In this document: in pieces, positions 27,263 to 32,691 of the stretch | Position numbering within the stretch: the stretch's first letter is position 1 | Layout: each line of letters begins with the position of its first letter | Origin: Candidatus Uhrbacteria bacterium RIFCSPLOWO2_01_FULL_47_17 | GTDB lineage: Bacteria; Patescibacteriota; Patescibacteriia; UBA9934; GWF2-40-263 | Length of the DNA: 32,691 nucleotides | Reading direction: 5' to 3' | Assembly: GCA_001791305.1 (NCBI GenBank) | Contig: MGEI01000005.1 | Location: 113,845 to 146,535 of the forward strand | The notes under the pieces: generated by a model | What the model was told of the DNA's origin: nothing | Databases searched by the model: none | Seen by the model: only the letters and a program-made list of their open reading frames with translations | Made by a program: the position numbers and the translations under genes

Positions 27263-27291
27263 TTGACAAAAAGGCAAAAATCGGGTAGAAT
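27263..27291 (+). promoter_or_regulatory. Strong promoter for cassette 3
   Basis: TTGACA-N17-TAGAAT. Confidence 0.8.
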
Positions 27292-27405
27292 GATATCTCA
27301 AGAATGAGGGCTCAAAGAATTGGAGGCTCGCTTGAGGAGAGCATTCATTTAAAATCCAGGCATCCATGCCACGGACGTATGTGCCGAAAAATGGAAAGGT
27401 TCAAC

Positions 27406-27846
27406 ATGAAAAGCGTTGATTTTCCTGAGTTTGAAAACCTCTCAGACACGGGTGCTGGTTACCAGAGTCCTTGCAACGCACCAATTCGGGCGCTTGAGGC
27501 AAGGGGATATAAAGTCCTCCTCACCTCCGTCGAGGATTTCGATGACCCTCAGTTCGGGGAAATCTGGTGTATCCTCGCGGCTGCGGTGGACGGCACAGGC
27601 ATTGCCTGTAGCCCGAAAGCTATTAGTCGCTGTGGCTGGTGGCGGGATCCCAAAATGTCGAAACCTGATGCCCAAGGTAAGAGGCCGCCCATAAAGCGCC
27701 ACCACCTCTACAAGCTCACGCAACGTGAGCTTCGTAACTGGTTGCAAAGTGAATTGCAGATAGAGGAGATGGAAATTACTTTTCTTAAGGAGCAACTTGC
27801 GTCTCTTGTGGAGCGTCGCGAAAAAATCCTCCGCGCGCTTCAATAG
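27406..27846 (+). CDS. Small protein, unknown, C-terminal coiled coil
   Basis: 'MKSVDFPEFENLSDTGAGYQSPCNAPIRALEARGYKVLLTSVEDF...'; ORF is open from 27304, so the start is uncertain. Confidence 0.6.
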   Translation: MKSVDFPEFENLSDTGAGYQSPCNAPIRALEARGYKVLLTSVEDFDDPQFGEIWCILAAAVDGTGIACSPKAISRCGWWRDPKMSKPDAQGKRPPIKRHHLYKLTQRELRNWLQSELQIEEMEITFLKEQLASLVERREKILRALQ

Positions 27847-27992
27847 CCATACCCATCAGGCTAAAATCCGAAAATCGTATGACACTCGCGATCTTCGGAA
27901 GATGGGTTCCCTCTTCGCACGATCAAATAGGTTGGTCTGGCGATCATAGAAAAACTCGGGAAATAATCCCAAAAAAACAGAAGGATCAAAAA

Positions 27993-28313
27993 ATGAAAAT
28001 CACTCGCTTGGGTGGCCGAGCTCGTTCATGGATGATTCATGAAGTCCTCGAAAAGGAACTTCCTTGTAGCTGGACCGAAGAAACCTACTTTTGTGTAAAG
28101 AACGATGGATCCAAAAAAGGTGATTTTGTTCAAGTCGCAAAAAACGGGTCACCCTATTGGGGATCAAAGGCGTATACGCTGCCTGAACGGCTCGTGTTTG
28201 CTCGACTGCCTGATAGTAACAATGGCGGTGAACCATATCTATACTTCGAAAGCGAGTTGCGTGAATTCGCGAATTTGCTCCTGGCAAGGCTCGACAGTCT
28301 CGACCAAACGTAA
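27993..28313 (+). CDS. Small protein, unknown
   Basis: 'MKITRLGGRARSWMIHEVLEKELPCSWTEETYFCVKNDGS...'; AGAAGGA upstream. Confidence 0.6.
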   Translation: MKITRLGGRARSWMIHEVLEKELPCSWTEETYFCVKNDGSKKGDFVQVAKNGSPYWGSKAYTLPERLVFARLPDSNNGGEPYLYFESELREFANLLLARLDSLDQT

Positions 28314-28330
28314 CTATGACTATCATCGAA

Positions 28331-28360
28331 ACCCTCGTGGAAAACCGCGCGGGCTTTTTT
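28331..28360 (+). terminator. Intrinsic terminator
   Basis: CCCTCGTGG-aaaa-CCGCGCGGG-CTTTTTTT. Confidence 0.7.
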
Positions 28361-28366
28361 TCGATC

Positions 28367-28399
28367 AAAAACAGACTCACAAAATGTGAGTCTGTTTTT
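28367..28399. terminator. Terminator hairpin, likely serving ileS on the minus strand
   Basis: AAAACAGACTCACA-aaa-TGTGAGTCTGTTTT. Confidence 0.7.
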
Positions 28400-28404
28400 G
28401 AAAC

Positions 28405-28435
28405 GTGAGATCCTTCGCTTTGCTCAGGATGACAC
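28405..28435. repeat. REP-like palindromic repeat overlapping the ileS stop codon
   Basis: GTGTCATCCTGAGCAAAGCGAAGGATCTCAC (minus strand). Confidence 0.7.
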
Positions 28436-31357
28436 GGTAAAACCAACTACCATATCAAATTCATTTGCGCGGAAGGCTTCTTGAATTTCTGGTACATCTC
28501 CGTCGACTCTCACACTCACCGCGAGCGTCCCGTCGAGGAGCGCTTGTTTGTGTTCTTCGATGGCGAGTTTGATCTGCTCATCACCCGACACATAAATCGC
28601 AATGCGATCATTGATCGTGAGTCCGGATTTCTTACGAAGGTCATTGATACGTCGAACAATCTCTCGAACGGTTCCCTCTCGAACCAACTCGGGAGTGAGT
28701 TTCAGATCGAGAAACGCGGCGAGTTCACCTTTTGTGACAACAACTGTTTTTACATTCACTTCGTCCGCAATCAGTGTGCAATACGCCTCGTCGAGTTCTC
28801 CGCTTGGGAGATGAACCAATACTTCATTCAATACTTGGCGCACAGGAATTCCTGCGTCCGCGCGGTGTTGAAGCGCACGCGACACGAGGGCGCGTGTTGT
28901 TCCCATTTTATCGAGCGCGTCTGTTCGAGCTCCCTTTCCTGCAAAGGAGAGGGCGGGGGGTGAGGTTTCTGGCCATGCATCGAGGTGAACGGATTCGAGA
29001 GAACCTCCAACGGTCTTGTAAACATGTTCCGCAAAGAATGGAGTAAACGGCGCCATGACTTTTGAGAGCTCGAAAAGCACATGACGAAGCGTCGTCATGG
29101 CTGCGCGAGCATCATCCGATTCCGTTTTGAATCGATCACGAGATCGACGCAAATACCACGTCGACATGTCGTCGATAAACGCTTTCATCGATCGTCCTGC
29201 GCGAACCGTATCATACGCATCCATATTTTCCGTTGCTTCTTTTACAAGTTCATCGAGCCGCGCGAGGATCCATGCATCAAGAACATTCTCACGAGAAACA
29301 GTCGACAACACCTCGATCTTATCCTTGTATTGTTCGTAAAATGACAACACGTTCGACGCGAGGTTCAAGACTTTCTTCACAACATCATCGACTTCGCGAT
29401 CCGAGAAGACCGCGTCATCTCCTTTCATCACCGTCGAGGTCATCAAGTGGAATCGGAGTGCATCCGCGCCGAACTTTTCAAGCAAGATCCATGGATCTGT
29501 GTAGTTCATTTTCGACTTCGAGAGTTTCTCACGTTTTTCGTTGAGCACGTTTCCGGTTGTAACCACATGTTGAAACGGTGCCTTATCGAATAGAACGGTT
29601 CCCATCACATGCATCACGTAAAACCATGCGCGTGTTTGGGCGATGTATTCTGAAACGAATTGCGCTGGGTAACGATCTGCGAAAAGTTCTTGATTCTCAA
29701 ACGGCGCATGCAATTCCGCAAACGGCATCGATGCGGATTCAACCCAACAATCGATCACTTCTGGAATGCGGTGCATGCTCGATGAGCACTTCTCACACGA
29801 GAGTGTCACGAGATCGCATTTGTGTTTGTGAAGATCGATTTTTTCAAGTTCTGTTTCATCACCATATACTTCCGCAAAATTTGTCGCGCGTTCTCGAAGT
29901 TCATCGACACTTCCAATGAATGCGATTCCTTCACATGAAGCCAAATCACACTTCCAAATCGGCAACGGTGTCGCCCAGTAGCGGTTGCGAGAGATGTTCC
30001 AATCCGGTGCGGTCTCGAGTCCATTTTTAAATCGTCCGTTCTTCAAGTGATCCGGATACCAACTGATATCTTGATTCAACTCAAGAAGACGCGCTTTAAT
30101 TTTTTGTACGTTAATAAACCACGCTGGGATCGCATTGTAAAAAAGTGCGGTTGAACAACGCCAACAATGTGGATAGCTGTGTGTGAATTGTTTGCGGTCG
30201 AAGAGAAGTCCGCGTTCCTCAAGATCACGCTTAATTGCCTTCTCGGCTTTCTTGAAATATTCGCCACGAACAAACTCAGGACCATCGTCATTAAAATTTC
30301 CTTGTGCGTCGAGCATCGGAACCATTGGCAAATCAATCTTGAGTCCGAGATTAAAGTCGTCTTCTCCATAAATAACGGCCGTGTGTACGACTCCTGTTCC
30401 ATCTTCTGTTGTGACGAAATCGGCGGTCGTTACATAGTGGGATTTCTTTCCGGTCTTCTCGACAGCGGGAAGTTTGTAAAGTGGTTCGTATTCAAGACCT
30501 TCGAGTTCACTTCCCTTCACGTCTCGAACCACCTCAACATCCAATCCCAAAACTTTTCCAATCAAATCTTTTGCAAGAATAAAATACTCCTCGCCTTTTT
30601 TAACGAGAACATAATCCATATTCGCCCCAACCGCGAGCGCGACGTTTCCTGGTAATGTCCATGGAGTAGTTGTCCAAGCGAGAATGGATGTCCCCTTTGG
30701 AATTTCGAGTTTAGAATTTATTTGTGATTTGTTGCTTGTAATTTGGAATTTTACGGTCGCCGTTTCCTCCGTCACATCCTTATAGCTGTTGTCCATCGCG
30801 ACTTCAAAATTCGAAACCGGTGTCTCACAACGTGGACAATACAACAAAACTTTTCGGCCTTCGTAGAGCAATCCTTTCTCTTGAATTTGCTTTACCGCCC
30901 ACCACACGGACTCCATGTACTTGGTATCCATGGTCTTGTACGAGTTGTCAAAATCCACCCAACGACCAATGCGGTCAACCATCTTTCCCCACTCGTTCGC
31001 ATACGTGAGAACCGAAGAGTGGCATGTGTTATTAAACACATCCACACCAATTTCTTCGATCTGCTTTTTTCCCGAGATACCAAGTTGCTTCTCGACGATA
31101 TTCTCGATCGGCAACCCATGACAATCCCAACCCCACACACGACGGACGCGATAACCCTTCATCGTCCAATATCGAGGAATAACATCCTTAATGGTGGACG
31201 CGAGAATGTGTCCATAATGCGGAAGTCCAGTTGCAAACGGCGGACCATCATAAAAAACATAGGAACCGTGCGGCGCAGGTTTTTCGAGGGTCTTTTTAAA
31301 AATCTGGTTTTGCTTCCAAAATTCCAGTGTTTGTTTTTCTTGTTCGGGGAAAGTCAT
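28424..31357 (-). CDS. ileS: Isoleucyl-tRNA synthetase
   Basis: 'DGPPFATGLPHYGHILASTIKDVIPRYWTMKGYRVRRVWGWDCHGLPIE' and 'KLSKSKMNY'; 977 aa. Confidence 0.95.
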   Translation of the reverse strand: MTFPEQEKQTLEFWKQNQIFKKTLEKPAPHGSYVFYDGPPFATGLPHYGHILASTIKDVIPRYWTMKGYRVRRVWGWDCHGLPIENIVEKQLGISGKKQIEEIGVDVFNNTCHSSVLTYANEWGKMVDRIGRWVDFDNSYKTMDTKYMESVWWAVKQIQEKGLLYEGRKVLLYCPRCETPVSNFEVAMDNSYKDVTEETATVKFQITSNKSQINSKLEIPKGTSILAWTTTPWTLPGNVALAVGANMDYVLVKKGEEYFILAKDLIGKVLGLDVEVVRDVKGSELEGLEYEPLYKLPAVEKTGKKSHYVTTADFVTTEDGTGVVHTAVIYGEDDFNLGLKIDLPMVPMLDAQGNFNDDGPEFVRGEYFKKAEKAIKRDLEERGLLFDRKQFTHSYPHCWRCSTALFYNAIPAWFINVQKIKARLLELNQDISWYPDHLKNGRFKNGLETAPDWNISRNRYWATPLPIWKCDLASCEGIAFIGSVDELRERATNFAEVYGDETELEKIDLHKHKCDLVTLSCEKCSSSMHRIPEVIDCWVESASMPFAELHAPFENQELFADRYPAQFVSEYIAQTRAWFYVMHVMGTVLFDKAPFQHVVTTGNVLNEKREKLSKSKMNYTDPWILLEKFGADALRFHLMTSTVMKGDDAVFSDREVDDVVKKVLNLASNVLSFYEQYKDKIEVLSTVSRENVLDAWILARLDELVKEATENMDAYDTVRAGRSMKAFIDDMSTWYLRRSRDRFKTESDDARAAMTTLRHVLFELSKVMAPFTPFFAEHVYKTVGGSLESVHLDAWPETSPPALSFAGKGARTDALDKMGTTRALVSRALQHRADAGIPVRQVLNEVLVHLPSGELDEAYCTLIADEVNVKTVVVTKGELAAFLDLKLTPELVREGTVREIVRRINDLRKKSGLTINDRIAIYVSGDEQIKLAIEEHKQALLDGTLAVSVRVDGDVPEIQEAFRANEFDMVVGFTVSS

Positions 31358-31411
31358 AAAAAAGTAGAAAGCAGAGAGTAGAAAGGATTAGGACAGTTAA
31401 CCGCCTCTTGC

Positions 31412-31443
31412 GTCATCCTGACGAAGGAAGGATCTCCGAGCAG
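31412..31443. repeat. REP-like repeat copy 2 upstream of ileS
   Basis: GTCATCCTGACGAAGGAAGGATCTCCGAGCAG. Confidence 0.6.
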
Positions 31444-31517
31444 ATTATACTTCGAAACAAAATCGACTCGTTCAGAGCCGATATTACATCTTTTATTGAT
31501 TCAATGAAAATAACGAC

Positions 31518-31727
31518 TTAAGCAAAACAAATTTGAGGAATAATAATTCCGTCCATTCTGAGGCTCTCGATGTATGTTCGAATGGCGTCTTTAGCATTCT
31601 TCTGTGTCTCTTCAAGCGTATCTCCTTCCGTAAAACATCCAGGTAACGCCGGAACGGAAACCGTAAATCCGCTTTCCTTGGCTGGAAAGAAAATGACCGT
31701 AAAATCGTAGTATTTCTCTTGGATCAT
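31518..31727 (-). CDS. HicB-like protein (antitoxin-type fold)
   Basis: 'YYDFTVIFFPAKESGFTVSVPALPGCFTEGDTLEETQKNAKDAIRTYIESL' is a HicB signature. Confidence 0.8.
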   Translation of the reverse strand: MIQEKYYDFTVIFFPAKESGFTVSVPALPGCFTEGDTLEETQKNAKDAIRTYIESLRMDGIIIPQICFA

Positions 31728-31886
31728 ATTGATTCAAGATTAACACTCAAGGGGTAAATTTGCAAACAAAAAAATAAACATGCGGAACCCACGCACGGAT
31801 ACTAATTTCGGCAGCAAGAAATCTTCATCTCTCACAGATTCGCCTCCTTTCAAAAAAATTTTATCATAAAACAAAAGACACTACAC

Positions 31887-31936
31887 GAGACCGTTGAAAA
31901 ACCCGCCTCAATTTTCAGGTGTTTTTCAACGGTCTC
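31887..31936. repeat. Perfect 16 bp inverted repeat (terminator or MITE-like)
   Basis: GAGACCGTTGAAAAAC ... GTTTTTCAACGGTCTC. Confidence 0.75.
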
Positions 31937-32000
31937 TCGACAAATAAAAAGAGGCGCAAACGTACGAAACGTTTACACCTCAGAAGAGTCTGTCCAGCAA

Positions 32001-32366
32001 CTATGCAGCCTTGACACGAAACCCTGCAAGCTCTTCCTCGCTAGTGCCGATGTCGGCGAGCGAGAACCCGCCATTTTGAACTTCCCTTCGAAGGTAACTG
32101 ATGAATGAGTCGTACTGGGTGGTGCCGTTACGAAGGAGGGCGAGGAAGTGAAGAGCGTAGGTCTTGCATCCCTTGATGCGAAGCTCTGCAATCTCTTCCT
32201 CGCTGGTGCCGATGTCGGCGAGCGAGAACCCGCCATTTTGAACTTCCCTTCGAAGGTAACTGATGAATGAGTCGTACTGGGTGGTGCCCTTGCGCAGGTA
32301 GCCGAGGTACATGGCAGCCGTTTTGTGTTCATTCTCCATGTTTATCTCCGTCTTCTTTTTTAACAA
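32001..32366 (-). CDS. Small protein with a tandem internal duplication
   Basis: 'GTTQYDSFISYLRREVQNGGFSLADIGTSEEE' occurs twice, 54 aa apart. The start within the ORF is uncertain. Confidence 0.65.
   Translation of the reverse strand: MLKKKTEINMENEHKTAAMYLGYLRKGTTQYDSFISYLRREVQNGGFSLADIGTSEEEIAELRIKGCKTYALHFLALLRNGTTQYDSFISYLRREVQNGGFSLADIGTSEEELAGFRVKAA
32031..32288 (-). repeat. 96 bp direct repeat pair inside the CDS (32031-32126 and 32193-32288)
   Basis: Copies differ at one position (ctagtgcc versus ctggtgcc). Confidence 0.9.
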
Positions 32367-32569
32367 TCATTCATCTGCGCACCTTGCGAGGACAAATGAC
32401 TGTTCGTCATACGAGTCTACTTTTCGTCCTTCGGGCAATGATGATGACGGGATGAACTTTTGGCATGTATTTTTCCTCTTTGTTTCAACTGTCGAATCTT
32501 TCTTCATACGATGCGAGAAAGCCTGAAACACACACTTTTGCCGCCTATTTTCAGTATAAACGACTGACG

Positions 32570-32598
32570 AGAATACCACAAAATAGCGATTTTGTCAA
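32570..32598 (-). promoter_or_regulatory. Strong sigma70-like promoter for the repeat-protein transcript
   Basis: Minus strand TTGACA-N17-TATTCT. Confidence 0.7.
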
Positions 32599-32691
32599 TA
32601 CTCTCGTATACTGATTGCGAATTCATGCGGGGTCTGGGGACCCCGCCTATAACGCAATGAATATGCCAAAACAAACCATTTATATCGGCGG

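Noticed and set aside
23097-28399. Shared hairpin core AGACTCACAAAWTGTGAGTCT at ~23101-23125 and ~28372-28394
   Set aside because: Both are terminators; similarity of one short stem is weak evidence for a specific element, although it may be worth a genome-wide count.
28000-28446. 148 aa minus-strand ORF beginning MVLPCHPEQSEGSH
   Set aside because: Its N-terminus is the typical translation of the REP-like repeat and it lies opposite the better supported 27993..28313 ORF.
31728-31860. Possible hicA upstream of the HicB-like gene
   Set aside because: Reading the minus-strand frames gives stops and no HicA-like motif.
1-32691. CRISPR arrays, tRNA or rRNA genes, transposases
   Set aside because: None seen on reading either strand; no regularly spaced direct repeats of CRISPR type and no transposase motifs in the ORF track.

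Overview
The 32.7 kb window looks like a compact bacterial chromosome segment, probably Candidate Phyla Radiation/Patescibacteria-like. That placement is inferred from DUF4012, TrmB and Bro-N gene content, short intergenic gaps and ATGA overlaps; no taxonomic marker was searched. The left third is ordinary: DUF4012 protein, repeat-domain membrane protein, histidine phosphatase, deoxyribosyltransferase-Nudix fusion, FemX-like, RuvA, HD, Smr, DHH-like and kinase-like proteins. Three regions stand out. (1) A small basic ORF (12999->~12794, minus) has a promoter, strong SD and intrinsic terminator but no stop codon before the terminator, the architecture of ArfA/BrfA-type ribosome-rescue genes made from nonstop mRNA. 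(2) A Ro60/TROVE-vWA gene heads an operon of small Cys-motif proteins separated by repeated structured intergenic modules, preceded by a candidate ~1.25 kb ORF-poor, highly structured RNA with its own promoter and terminator. (3) From 19.6 to 28.3 kb a cassette is repeated: TrmB-family regulator, divergent strong promoter driving small receiver-like or unknown proteins, then a Bro-N/DinD-like gene. It carries shared operator-like palindromes and a palindrome embedded in the Bro-N coding sequence. The right end holds ileS flanked by REP-like repeats, an orphan HicB-like protein and a protein with an almost identical internal DNA duplication. All functional calls are by eye from motifs; no searches or folding were run.
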